Below, one piece after another: positions 12,601 to 23,645 of a DNA stretch of 64,000 bases. A model generated the notes under the pieces. The model saw nothing but the letters and a program-made list of their open reading frames with translations. It was not told the origin of the DNA and ran no database searches. The stretch comes from Serilophus lunatus (taxonomy: Eukaryota; Chordata; Aves; Passeriformes; Eurylaimidae). The first letter of the stretch is position 1. Each line of letters starts with the position of its first letter. The DNA is taken from assembly GCA_013399895.1 (NCBI GenBank), contig VXBA01006146.1, positions 497,263-561,262 of the forward strand, read 5' to 3'. The translations under genes and the position numbers were made by a program.

Positions 12601-13924
12601 GTCCCACTTAGATATGTCTCATGCACCAAAAAAGCCCACAGGACAAGCCCTGAAATGATATGTCCTTCCACCAATTAGGCTCAAAACATTCTCCAGGGCA
12701 TAATGAAGAACAGAATAACATGTTCCCAGCTGAGACTGAAAAAAAGAGATAACTGCTAAAACAGGCTGCTGTGAAGCAAGTATTATGGATATTACTTAAT
12801 TAAAAGAGTATTTTCTGCTCTTTCTTGCTAGTTTGCAGTACTCACAATGTCCTGCAAAAAATGGAGTGCATGAAACCTGAAATGAACAGGTTTAACATTT
12901 TCATCATGTTCGGAACTAATTCTAATTAAGATCTTGTCTCAAAATATGCAGAATCTAAAAAGAAAACATATATTATCTTGGGAAGCTAAAAATATGCTTC
13001 CCCAGGCAATAGTAAGATTGTCCTGTCAGAAAACTCCCTCCTGTCTTGAAATCTTGACAACAGAATGTGATGATGAATGAGATACTAGCAGATGCACAAA
13101 ACTAGCAATGACTGAAATAAAACACACTGTAAGAGAGTCAACTCCTTCTTCACATTATCATTTTGATTAGAAATACATAAAAAGCCAAGAATTGTTTTCC
13201 TCATTACCTTTTCACAAGAAAGATCATGAAAGGGTTTCCCATAAGACAAGGCATGACAGCATTTTGTGACAGATTCTTATTTTCATGGTGTTTTTCATGA
13301 TACTTGCCTGAAACTTTCAGATCTTTGCAAAGTTTGGCACGCTCACTCTGGGTAAATTCCAAGCCACTTGTTCAAGATAATACACAACAATTTTACACAG
13401 CATGCATTCAAGTTTTCAAGGAGACAGCCAAAATAGCTGTCAGGGCAGCTAAGAAGAGTTCCTAATGTGATGATGCCTTTTTGGTCCTAATAATTTAGAG
13501 AGTAACTTGTCCTCACTAACACTAAATTAACCTCCATTTGTATTAAAACAACAGCTCCAATTGGAGCCACCTGAGTCACCTGAGAGACTTGGGGGTACCT
13601 CCTGCTCTCTGCCTGGGTAACTGCAACACCTCTGCCAAAGCAAGTTAATGGGTAACATGCCTCCCAGGTGAGTTATGGAACGAATAATCCCTTACACAGA
13701 AAATCAGAAAACTTTCAGGATTCTAAACAGAATCTTCTGTCTCCTTCCCAGTGTAAAACGACCTCACAAAGAAGATGCAGTGGGCACTGGTGCAACACTA
13801 ACACGAACTGGGCACTTGTGGGAGGTTGCCAATGTGCCCTGAAGAAGTGTCCTGCTGGGACACATCAGTGGTCCAGCAACCTGGTTGATCTCTCTATATG
13901 GCAAAAGGGCTGGTCCTTAGGGAG

Positions 13925-14450
13925 AGGAGGTATCCTGGCCTGTCCTCCAGCACCCCATTCTCTCCACAGCTGCTGCTTTGGAGTTGTCCAGTCCCTTCCT
14001 AGCCATTTATGGATCTGTCCTCCATGAGTTTGTGCAAATCCTTTTGAGCCTGCTGGCAGTGTCTGTCTTTCCAGACTCACAGGGCAGTGAGTACCTGGTG
14101 TTCACCACCTCCTGTGCAAAGTAATTCTTTCTTTTATCTCTTACAAATCAATCTTCTACTTATTTCACCGAGCACCCCTTGTTCTAGTATCACAGCATTT
14201 AGAGAACAACAATTCTACATCCCACTTACTCGTCACCTTCCTGATTTTGCAAATGACTGTTGTATCCTGTCACTCAGCCTTCAGCTCTCTGAAGTGAAGT
14301 CTCAGATTTTTTAGACGCTCCTTATAAAGCAGCAGCAGCTTCAGCCACCTGATCATTTTAGTTGCTTTTCTCAGTCCCTGCTGTAATCCTGGAACAGCCC
14401 TCTTTGGATGGTAAGACCAGAGTCATGCACTACTCTGTTTATTTCTTAAT
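13925..14450 (-). mobile_element. Ancient CR1-type LINE, 3' region relic
   Basis: The plus strand matches, in order, the reverse complement of the old amniote CR1 3' region known from turtle and crocodile genomes. Landmarks are AGCCATTTATGGATCTGTCC (near 14,001), CCTTTTGAGCCTGCTGGCAG, TTCTTTCTTTTATCTC, CACCCCTTGTTCTAGTATCA, CATTTTAGTTGCTTTTCTCA and GGATGGTAAGACCAGAGTCA (near 14,408). The element is on the minus strand. Divergence and small deletions are heavy, and no open reading frame survives. The part from 13,996 to about 14,445 is well supported. The stretch from 13,925 to 13,995 is less so. It is far older than the CR1 at 62 kb and probably predates birds. Confidence 0.82.
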
Positions 14451-15179
14451 GACAGCTGTAAATGGTCCAGTTCAACTAACTTGCCTTTAAGAAAGTACTG
14501 CATAAAGTATATCATGGAACATCTCTCAAAAGGGCAAATAGAAATAAATTTTCTGCATTCCTGGTCTTTATCTACTAAAGCCAAACCACCTCTGATCTTT
14601 AGCTGATAACAAGAACCCCATTTCCCAAGTTGAAAACCCAGTTCAGCAGCCCTTTGGTTTATTGACTCCTAAGTCTCATCAGTTTGGGGTTTTTTTAAAT
14701 TTTTTTTTAATTTACTGTCCTACACACCTTGCAGCAGAGTAACTTTGGACATCCTGCTACAAGAGAAGAGGAGAGCTAAAATTCTGAGAGCAGTTCGTTG
14801 GTGGCTGGAGCAAGATCTGGGACCCAGAAGACCAAGGCATAATTTTGTTGCTATGCCACCAGATTTTCAGCTCCCTCGGGTAGCTCATCCCTGCTCTGGT
14901 CCCCACCGATGCAACAGGTACAGCAGCAAGTCTCTGACTGCTGAGGACACTGTACATCTACAGACAGTGACAACTAGGAGATCCCCCACCAGCCAAAACC
15001 AGCACGTAAAAAAATAACAGCTGCTTCAAGCAGGGACCAGCCTCCCTGTCTGGAACGGCTCCCATTTTAAACCCTTTGTCAAACACACAAGACGGCTCCC
15101 TGGGGCCGGGAGAACAAAGAACATTATCTTAACCTCAAGTCACAAAGTGCTCCTTCACATTCTGGCTGGGGAAAGGCTG

Positions 15180-15240
15180 CACCGCAGGCTGCTGTGAAGC
15201 TGGAAGAAATACGCTTCGCTCTCTGCGCGACGGCAGAGGG
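15180..15240. other. Short CpG cluster
   Basis: Five CpGs fall within 21 bp at 15,212-15,232 (ACGCTTCGCT then TGCGCGACGG). They are isolated in low-CpG surroundings. No start codon context or gene is visible. Confidence 0.5.
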
Positions 15241-15810
15241 AACAAAACCCATCTCCTGCTCCTTATGAAGCACTTCAGTATCTACATCAGAACCACCTAC
15301 TAATTATTTATTGTTTCCACTCTGGCAGTGCACGTCACAGTGGTGCTGGGGAAGATCTTTCATCTCCCGTGCTGTAAATTCCTCGGAGTGCAGGGGCTTT
15401 GGTGCTGCGTTGTCTCGAGACCTTGGTGCTCCCACAAGTGCAACAGAGATTCAGCACTAAAACAGAATTATTAAGTTGTCTTATTAACTTGCAAGTTTCC
15501 TCACTGGCTAAACAACTAATATGCACCTTGGCTCCTTGCCCCACGAGGGATCTTGCTGTCTTCAGTTCCCTAAGAAACTGGTTTATTCATATCCACATTG
15601 GCCTGTGAAGGGAAATGCAATTGCTTTTAATATAACATCAATGTTATGAAGTTTTGATTAAAGCTAACTACCATTATGGGAAAACCACTGTGTTTTTTTA
15701 AAAAATATGTTGATAACTCATCTGTGTGCACAGTCTATGAAGAGTGTAACAGCAAGATATTTTCAAAAGTAAATATGTATTTATTATCAGTAAAGGGTTT
15801 GTCAAATTCC

Positions 15811-15832
15811 AAAAAAAAAAAAAAAAAAAAAA
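15811..15832. repeat. A22 homopolymer
   Basis: A run of 22 consecutive A residues. I looked for signs that it is the tail of a retrocopy. There is no AATAAA signal in the 30 bases before it and no recognisable open frame or target-site duplication, so it is called as a simple poly-A tract. Confidence 0.95.
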
Positions 15833-16780
15833 CAAAGGAGAAAAAGCAGTCATCATAGTTCCAAAAAAAGTTACCACAAAGCAGCAGAGACAGTTCTTTC
15901 CCAATACCAAAAATGAGAAATAATGCACCTCTTGCACTTTCAGTTAACAAGCAATGTCCCCTTCAGCTTCTTCTACCAAACAGACACTCAGCATTTGGCA
16001 GTTTTTCTCAGAAGCTGATTTACACCTCAAAGTAGTCTGCAATCCAATATATGCACAAACATTTGGTTTCTGAAGGCATTCCTACAAGAGGTGGAGAAAT
16101 GCAGCAGTATTTACCAGAGCAAGAGGTAACAAAATAAAAATACACAAGAAAATATTCTTTTTACAAGGTCGGGTTTAAATTAGAGCTGCTGTATTTATAG
16201 TGTTCCCTACTCTTTTCTATATTTAACAGGTTCTTTTACTTAGAGCTTTTGAGCTACTTTTTGAAAAAAATAAAAAAAGAATGATGACTCTGATATCCTA
16301 CTTCAATGATTCAGTCCAAAAAATAAAGAAACTTCCCTTGGGAATCTAAAAACTTTTTTATCTTAAATCGAAGACAATATTCTGTAGCTATCCTAGGGGC
16401 TAGAGTTTGAAATTAATGCCTCTTTCTTTCCTCCAGTTCTCACAGAAGAGATGAACCAACACTCCCAACAGTGTAAATCTAAAATGTTTTTTTAGTATTA
16501 TTTTCATGCCTATAAAATAAAAAAAGGAACAAAAAGTCCTATATTGGTGTAACCTTTAAACAAAGACTGTCAAGCTTGAAATCAATGAGCTAAACTGGAA
16601 TTCAGAAGTATACAGGAATGAGTTTTAGACAGGTAGGAAAAGAGCTTTTGACTAAGAAAAAAAAATGCTCTTACAATGTGTATGTTACATATAACATTAT
16701 TGCCTTACCAACCTGTAATTAAACTTTTGATTGTTTTAATTTTGCTGCTGTACACACAAGAATAAATAGGACAGGAAATT

Positions 16781-16797
16781 AAAACAAACAAACAAAC
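16781..16797. repeat. (AAAC)n microsatellite
   Basis: About four AAAC units following an A-rich stretch. It is a short simple repeat. Confidence 0.85.
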
Positions 16798-17072
16798 GAA
16801 AACCTAGAGGAAAGAAAACCCACCCAAACAGGAAAGTAAAAAAGGGTTAGAAAAAGGTTTCTATTTAAAATCCAAAAGCTAAAGCACTCCAGCCTGTTTT
16901 CTGTAGCTCAGTACAATACCTGCTGCTTTAGTAAAAGCTTGCTGCTTCAGGAATCTGGGCACTGCTGTAGTGGAGCTGACTGTATTTACCAACATTGTGA
17001 GACACAGTGAGGAGGAGTTATGAGACATGGGAAGCCAAGTTGCTTCCAAATAAAAAAATCCCAGCTCCTTAC

Positions 17073-17159
17073 CAGCAGCATACATGAAATACTCTGGAGC
17101 CACAGGAGCATATCCACATGGAACACCTGCTCCAGTGCTGATAATAGTAGGTCTGGATG
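17073..17159 (-). other. Weak candidate internal exon, 87 bp
   Basis: The minus strand shows a good acceptor (CCCTCCAGCTCTTCCCAG) and a GTAAGG donor bounding 87 bp, a multiple of three with phase 1 at both ends. The open frame reads as a small, aromatic and proline-rich peptide (STGAGVPCGYAPVAPEYFMY) with regular coding-like codons. Two other frames are also open across it, including a 155-codon frame. No homologous family comes to mind. It could be coincidence. Confidence 0.2.
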
Positions 17160-20100
17160 CTGGGAAGAGCTGGAGGGTGCACAGTCAGAACCTTTGTCTT
17201 GCCCATCTCTAATCATGTTAGCAACACACAAAGGGTACCCCTTAACAGGAAACCCTCTGCAATGAAGATTAGTCATCAGATAAATGTATTTCAGCGTAAC
17301 AGTCAGAACCAAGTAAGGCAAGGCATCAAATGCTGTGCTCTGGAAGCACTCTGTGATCCATGAGAAGCTCCTCTCCAGCACAGCTCTCCTATACCATCCC
17401 ACCCAGGACAGCTCCACGTGTTCAGTGATAAAAGCTTCACCAACACCGGGCAAGAAGCAATGGTCACTCTGCTTCCCACGTCAGGGACATGACACCACAG
17501 ACCTTGAAATTACTGGTCCAAGGATGAAAAAAACCAACCCTGAGGTAACCGTGTTCTATGCAAACAAACCATTTTAGACAACATTGGCAGTGCACAAAAG
17601 CACTTGAGGCAGCGAACTCTAGCTAATGGTTGATCTCCATCATCGCCTTCCAGTTTTGCAGTTCAGCAGCTCCCCAAGTACTGTCTCCTTGCCTGCTGTT
17701 GGCAAACAACACTTTTCATACACAGGATTCAATGCTGAGAAAAATCCATGGCTCTTGGAATGTATGTTTTTATCCTGAACTACCCTGGCCCTTCCAAATG
17801 AAAACTGCCCATGTCTCCTTCCTATCCACCAAGCAAACCTCCCTGTGTTTAAACTTTGTCCACACTGGGGTGTGTTCTGCTCTGAGCACAGTATGTTGGG
17901 CTGTGCAGCTGAACTTATGCGACCCTTAGAGGGATCACAGACTGCATACAACAGCAATACTGAGACTTAAGAGTGTCTGTGGGAACACCACATGGAAGGA
18001 GGTATCACAAAAAGCAACCAAGTGACACTGTCCAGGAGGGAAGAGCTCAGTGCCAGCAAGGCAAAGGGACACAGAATACAGAATCGTGGATACCACAGTT
18101 CCCACGTAATGATTTGTAAATGTTTGTCAACCAAGATGTATTGGAAAGGGACAATGTGAATTTAGAGACCTGCTTCAGCAGTCCTGGAGCCTCATGTGGC
18201 CGAAAGCAGAGGAATACTAGGAATGCAGTAGAGAGAACTTTCCTATCAAAGTAAGCAAATGCTTGGCAAAAGCAGGAATTTCACAGACCCAATATTTTCA
18301 GCTGCACACGTTTTCTTCTAACAGTTATACCTAGCTGGTAGAGTAGCACTGTACCATACATTCCAAAATGGTCCATTTTTCTTACAAGGATTAATCACAA
18401 TAACAGCCTGCATCTCTGTGGTACCATTTCTAACGCAGAGACAGCCTCTTGATTTTCTAGTACACACTACGGCCTTGTGAGGTCGGCCAGATTCTCATTT
18501 TGTGTTTCTTAACTGTCTTCTCAAAAAGTCTATATGACAAAAGCATTTACTCTGAAGAAGAAGCCACCATCCCCCTTGCTGGGAAAAAAATTAGGTGTGT
18601 ATAAACACAGACTGCTGCAGTCTGGATCTTTGCAAGGAGAGGGAAGGAACGCCTCAAGGCTGTCAGCACAATCCCTTTGGAAAAGCCTGGGGTCCAGAGC
18701 TCAGTGTGTCCCTTCCTGTGCAGATGCCTCCTAACACCTGTAGCTTGCCTTTTCACGTAGATCCAAATGTGAGCCCATTTTGAGGTGCATTAGGTCTGTC
18801 AAATCCCACTTGCCACCTCAATTAGGATGGCTGCTCTGTGGAAAATGAAAACTGTTGATTCCAGACTGGCACTCTATGACATACTCCTTTCTTGAGTCCT
18901 GATTAGAACATTTCTATTCTGTGCAAGCAGCTGCAGGAAGAGCTGCTGTGCCTGGAGTGCTGCCTCCCACCAGCCAGCCCAGCAGGAGAGAACAGAACAT
19001 CACAGAGGTGCTTCGCCTCTGGAGCTCCTGCTTCACTGCAGAAGGCAAACACTTCAAAAATAGGAACATCTTTTCAGCAAATATATGTTCTTCTACTTGA
19101 GATGGAACATAAGGCTGTCCTGCCTAATATTCTCATAAACAATCTACAGAAACATGGTCTTGGGAAAACTTGGGGGCGAGGGGAAGCTGGTTGAGTAGCT
19201 CTGTGCAGGAAACAGCTACCTCTGGCTTGAGGTCAAGAGAGAGCCCTACAGGGACTGATGCTGACGAGTCTGATTCTGTGCAACTACAACCTGGGTGACA
19301 GACAAGAATGTAGGTTCACATTTTCAGACAATGTCAACATGTAAAGAACTTCAAATACACAGGGGAATAAAATTAGAATTCAAATAGTACTGACAAATAG
19401 AAAAAATGGTCTGAAAAGAACAAAATTCACAGGGACAAGTGCCAGGGACTATCCTTAAACAGAAATAATCCACTGCACAAACACTGAATGAGAAAAGAGG
19501 AGAGAGAGTTCTTCAGGAAAACATTTTTATCCTCAGCCCCAAGATATTGTCACGAGCCACCTGTGACACCTTGTCACAAAATGAGGTGAACATCACACTG
19601 CAGTGTGCAAAGACACACGGAGGTTACAGTGTCTGAGATAATCCTTTCACGCTGCTCAGCCTTGGCAAGCTGGTAGTGCAAGCACTGGCTGAGTTTGAGC
19701 ACTGCACTTCAAAATGAGGGGGACCTACTGAGAGAACCCGGAGAAAAAAAAAAAGAGGTGAGCAGGGACCTACATGGGCAGGTAGGAAAAAAAGGGGGTT
19801 ATTGGGTCTAAGGAGAAGAGGATCAAAGGGGAAGGGGATAAAAGTCATACCTGCACAGAGGGAGGGAATAATTTTCTCCCCTGGTCACGGTGAAGACATA
19901 TGGAGGGAGGAAGGCTTCAGAAGTGAAGCACAGGGACCAATTCCAGCTTGCCTTGAGAAGTGATCCAGGATGTCAGAGCTGCTTATATTTCTAACACTGG
20001 TACAGTGATTTTCTCTGTGCAACCCTCCCTGGGTCACTTAACTTGCTGTTTGAGATGGCTTCTCAGCCCACCAGACACTTCTGCTGTGCAAGAGATCAGT

Positions 20101-20689
20101 ATTTGTTGCTGAGGAGATGCAGTGTCTGGTAAGAGGTGTGCATTGGAGATGGGAAGCATTTCACTTCCCATCCTCTCAAGCCTAAAGTGAAGCAAAACTA
20201 AGGTGAAACACTGCGTTCAACGACTGAAACCTCACCCACCAAAAGATCAAAATTCACTGAATCCTGCCATCTATAAATAAAGGAGCACAAATCTAACTGG
20301 GAAAGTCACGTGACACATTCCTTCTTGCTCTATCTGGAGTTGTAAGTACTTGTAAATAACTAAATGGACAACCAATGGAAACTGATGCCTGCACAGCTAA
20401 GGTCACTTGTCTTGCATGTTGTGTTAAAGCCTTCAAATGCCTTTTTGGCAACTATCAAAGAGAATGTCACCCAATCCTACAGAACCTCTGCACAGCCAGG
20501 AGCCAAGTAACAGGTTAGAGGAGGGTTTTAATTACAGCTTCTAACTTGTATCCCTTAATATTACATGTGCAAGTGCAACACCTTATTCAGCACAACCAAT
20601 GCTCCGAAACGTTCAGCCTCTGAACAGCACGTTACAGAAGAAAGAGGACTTTCCAAAGCCACCAGCAGTGGATGTCTTCCTCTTCCCTG

Positions 20690-20850
20690 AACTTCAGGAA
20701 AATTTAAAGTAATTATTATCATTTGTTTTCATTAAACACTTCTGTGATCAGAAGACCTTAAGGCAAAAATTTCCTTATTGCTTAATAACCCTAATTAGTC
20801 TTCAGGTTTCAAAAGAATTCCTGTTTATGTCATTGGGCCAAGATTTTCAG
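20690..20850. promoter_or_regulatory. Candidate conserved non-coding element
   Basis: AT-rich sequence with AAAGTAATTATTATCATTTG, TTCATTAAACAC, TGCTTAATAACC and CCTAATTAGTC. The homeodomain-type cores are dense and no repeat is recognisable. The call is motif-based only. Confidence 0.2.
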
Positions 20851-22338
20851 GAGGGATGACAGCAGAAGGGGGTAAGTCAATATGCTGAGAAGAGTGCTCA
20901 TTTTTAGTGGGGAAAATGACCACTGCTCTTGAAAAAACAACTACTTTGAGGAATGTCAACTCTGACCTCCAAAAATGGAAGTACCTTTCAAAAAGAGAAA
21001 TCCAAAATAGGTCATTGTGTTAAGCTATTTGAAAAGACATATGTTTCGTGACAGTGGAGGTTTTCCAGAATATTTTGAAAAATAATAACTGTTATTTATA
21101 TGCTTAAACAAGACAAGAAATCTCCTACAAACCTGGCTGCTATCCTGAATGATGAACAGCTGATATTCCAGGTCTAATAACACTGAAAGGCACATTTTGG
21201 CAACTCTTCCTGTAAATAAGCAACCTCAGGGTATGTGGGGCTGCAGACTACAGTACATGGCAGTATCACAATACAATTGAAACAGTAATTGAAACAAATC
21301 ATACAGGATTTTCTACCCACGAGTAATTGCTTTTCAACAGTTTGCAATGAACCCTTTTAGGGGATCAAGGCTATCCCCTCAGAAAATGTGGGCTCAACTC
21401 CAAGACCTCCTCTCCCAGTAGCAGGTTTTTATCCTTCCTGCAAATTGAATTACATTTAGGACTAAAATATGCTACTTGTGGAGCTCTTGTAAGCACATTT
21501 TGTATTGAAGTAAGCTATCACAGAAGCTAAAGGAACATGAATGTGAGATGTCTGCTTAATCATCACTATATGAAGCAGCACGGGCTTTGAAAGAAAAGAC
21601 AGTTTCCTGTAAGCAGTGTGTGGGACTCCTAAAATATTCTGATTCCTGGACATTTAGTATTTCCCAATAATTAAATGTTCTTCCTTCTTTTCCCCCTAAC
21701 AGTATTAGAATTTGTGACATGAAAAGACATATAAAGGACAAATGCTGCGTTGCCTGCCATAGATGAGGAGAAAGAAAATGGGAGAAAGGTTGTTCTGCAA
21801 AGCTGACCTTTTGAAAATTTCAGATTACATTTGAGGGTAGGCATCCAATCTGGAGAGAACTGATAGGCACTGCCACCTCCTCCCTTCCTAGAGAGGCCGC
21901 AGCTCCAGTCTCTCCTCCTACAAAGCTTCTCCTCTGACCAGTTTCACTGCCTCCTTTCCTGCTAAACAAGATAAGCCCAGGGAGCAACAACATCCATTAA
22001 CAGGGTTGGCAAGGCCAAGCTTAACTCTTCAGTGTAAGAGGCTCCCAAACTCCCAAGAATTGCTCAAAAACTCGAAGGGTTTGGCTTTGTTCTTTTCTGA
22101 CTTTTCACTGAAGATAGATTCTGTTTCTTGCCTAGTTTTTGAGCCTTTGAGATATATGTTGTTTTGTTCTTTCTACACCACAAAGCCCTCTCGTTCTTTT
22201 AATCCAAAAGCTGAGCATCCTCATCTGTGCCCCATAACTGCTGCCTGGGCTTCACTGCCATGTTCAAACCCCATTCTATACTCACATAAAATCACAGGGT
22301 CCAGGCAACAAGTAGGAGGGGACACTATGAATATATTT

Positions 22339-22365
22339 CAATATATATTACTTGAATATATATTG
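22339..22365. repeat. AT-rich perfect inverted repeat, 11-bp arms
   Basis: The arms CAATATATATT (22,339-22,349) and AATATATATTG (22,355-22,365) are exact reverse complements separated by ACTTG. The arms are mostly alternating AT, so slippage can explain the symmetry. It could extrude a small cruciform. Confidence 0.85.
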
Positions 22366-23181
22366 CACTGCTTTAAAACTGCATTACTTGTGCAGCCTCC
22401 CTGTGCTGTTCCCCCCAACCTCCAAGTTTCCATATGAAATTAATAAAATGCATTCACTGACTTCAATGATCTGTGACTCCAGATTATACACTGGGTTTAC
22501 TCGTTGGTTTAACACAAACATCTAATTATATTTAGAAAAAGTTTAGCATTAGAACATTAGCCTGGGCAAATCTTAAATTTTAATAGATGTCACAGTGCCA
22601 ACTGTGCGTTCTGAACCTATTAATGATTATTTCTCACAGCATTAATATCTGCAGTAGGATCTACAGTATTATTTTGAATGGAAAAACAGTTCATTTGACC
22701 ACTCTATACTGTAAATTGCTTCTTAACAGCAAATTGGCACTGAGGGAATTGGCCATTTCAAAAGCAAACCTGTCTGACCCATCAGAATCAGGTGATTTGC
22801 AGGGTTTTTTTGCTACATGCTGCTGCTGTAAACAGAGTGAAATCAAGAAGTAGGCTGGTTCCCTGGCCCTCAGAAGCAGGGGGGATCCCTGAGCTGGCTT
22901 TGCTCTGAGCATGACAATGGCAGCTCGGTTCACACGCACTTACTTCTCAGCGTGGAGCCAACACTCAGTTATCTCTCATTTCTGCCCTTTCTTTCCCATC
23001 ACAGCAGAGCAGAGGTCAAGGAACTGCAAAAAGCTCACTAGAAAATTATTGCTGAAGGACCTCAGTGATTCGCTTTTGTGACACTGCTGCTAGCAATGAA
23101 GGGATGGCAGGATTAATGGATTTTTTTTCTGGGCAAAAATAATTATGATCCTACATTATTTCATCCTTTAGCTCCTATGAA

Positions 23182-23436
23182 TTACATGAGTTCATTTAAA
23201 TACACGGGGCTTAAGGATCTTTTTCTTCTAACAAAAAACATGCTAAGCTCCATCTCCATAAGCATTATCATCATAAGCAAAGCAATGACAGACACAAGCA
23301 AATCCAAATATGAATTATTAGAGCCTGGCAGAGGAGCACGGTTATCCTCAATTGCGTTCTCAATGATTTGTAGAGCTTTGACTTCATATTGCCCTATTTT
23401 TGCATACTGGTCAGTAAAAATCAGACAGCTTAACCC
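23182..23436 (-). other. Weak candidate 3'-terminal coding exon
   Basis: On the minus strand, a splice-acceptor-like sequence (pyrimidine-rich, ending CCTTCCAACATAG) is followed by 84 open codons and TAA. In the frame starting at GGG the predicted peptide has a hydrophilic stretch (YAKIGQYEVKALQIIENAIE), a short PLPG turn, a hydrophobic segment of about 22 residues (LLVSVIALLMMIML) and a basic RRKR, the layout of a single-pass membrane protein tail. I recognise no family. A competing 134-codon plus-strand frame overlaps. Dozens of open stretches this long are expected by chance, so the reading is speculative. Confidence 0.2.
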
Positions 23437-23621
23437 CTATGTTGGAAGGAGAATGTACAGTGGGGAGGAGGGGGATATAATGAGAGAAGCCATCCCTTTT
23501 TTTTTTTTTCCTTTCAAAAACTTTGCTCCACTTGGAGGAAGGCTGGAAGAAGGACTCTTTCAGGTGCTATCACTGCCTTGATGGAATAGCAATTTTTCCC
23601 CTCAAATGACATGAAAAATGG

Positions 23622-23645
23622 TTGGCCTTCACATGTGAAGGCCAA
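23622..23645. repeat. 24-bp perfect palindrome with central E-box
   Basis: The left half TTGGCCTTCACA is followed with no spacer by its exact reverse complement TGTGAAGGCCAA. The centre is CACATGTG, an E-box, and the ends carry TTGGC/GCCAA half-sites of the kind bound by NFI proteins, although their 14-bp spacing is wider than the usual NFI dyad. Under equal base frequencies only about 0.004 such palindromes are expected in 64 kb. It may be a dimer-binding regulatory site or a recent fold-back duplication. The function is inferred; the symmetry is directly visible. Confidence 0.93.

Larger units (their letters stand above)
3172..13924. other. Non-coding block
   Basis: About 10.7 kb without an identifiable gene. 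It holds the minisatellite at 4.19 kb, a TAT repeat at 5.1 kb, the element candidate at 6.24-6.68 kb and AT-rich stretches at 8.95-9.08 kb, 9.2-9.5 kb and 12.24-12.48 kb with no distinctive structure beyond homeodomain-type words. The frame of 150 codons at 10,118-10,570 (minus) overlaps two plus-strand frames and looks like chance. Confidence 0.7.
14451..23181. other. Non-coding block
   Basis: No gene is recognised. Visible items are T-rich DNA at 14.69-14.72 kb, the CpG cluster at 15.2 kb, the A22 tract, AT-rich sequence at 16.1-16.8 kb, the weak exon candidate at 17.1 kb, a purine-rich stretch at 19.73-19.85 kb and the AT hairpin at 22.34 kb. The rest shows no structure I can name. Confidence 0.7.

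Noticed and set aside
13554..13567. 14-bp palindrome GCTCCAATTGGAGC
   Set aside because: About four palindromes of this length are expected by chance in 64 kb.
15700..15832. Possible retrocopy ending in poly-A
   Set aside because: There is no AATAAA before the tract, no open frame and no visible target-site duplication.
15735..15950. Frames with poly-Phe or poly-Lys
   Set aside because: They are translations of the A22 tract.
16986..17453. 155-codon minus-strand frame
   Set aside because: No domain or family resemblance. Other frames are open across the same DNA, and a length like this is expected by chance in 64 kb.
18070..18090. ACAGAATACAGAATCGTGG, resembling a CR1 terminal repeat
   Set aside because: It is not followed by the diagnostic GTTGGAAGGGACC segment.
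22006..22437. 143-codon plus-strand frame
   Set aside because: It runs through an AT hairpin and low-complexity sequence and shows no recognisable motif.
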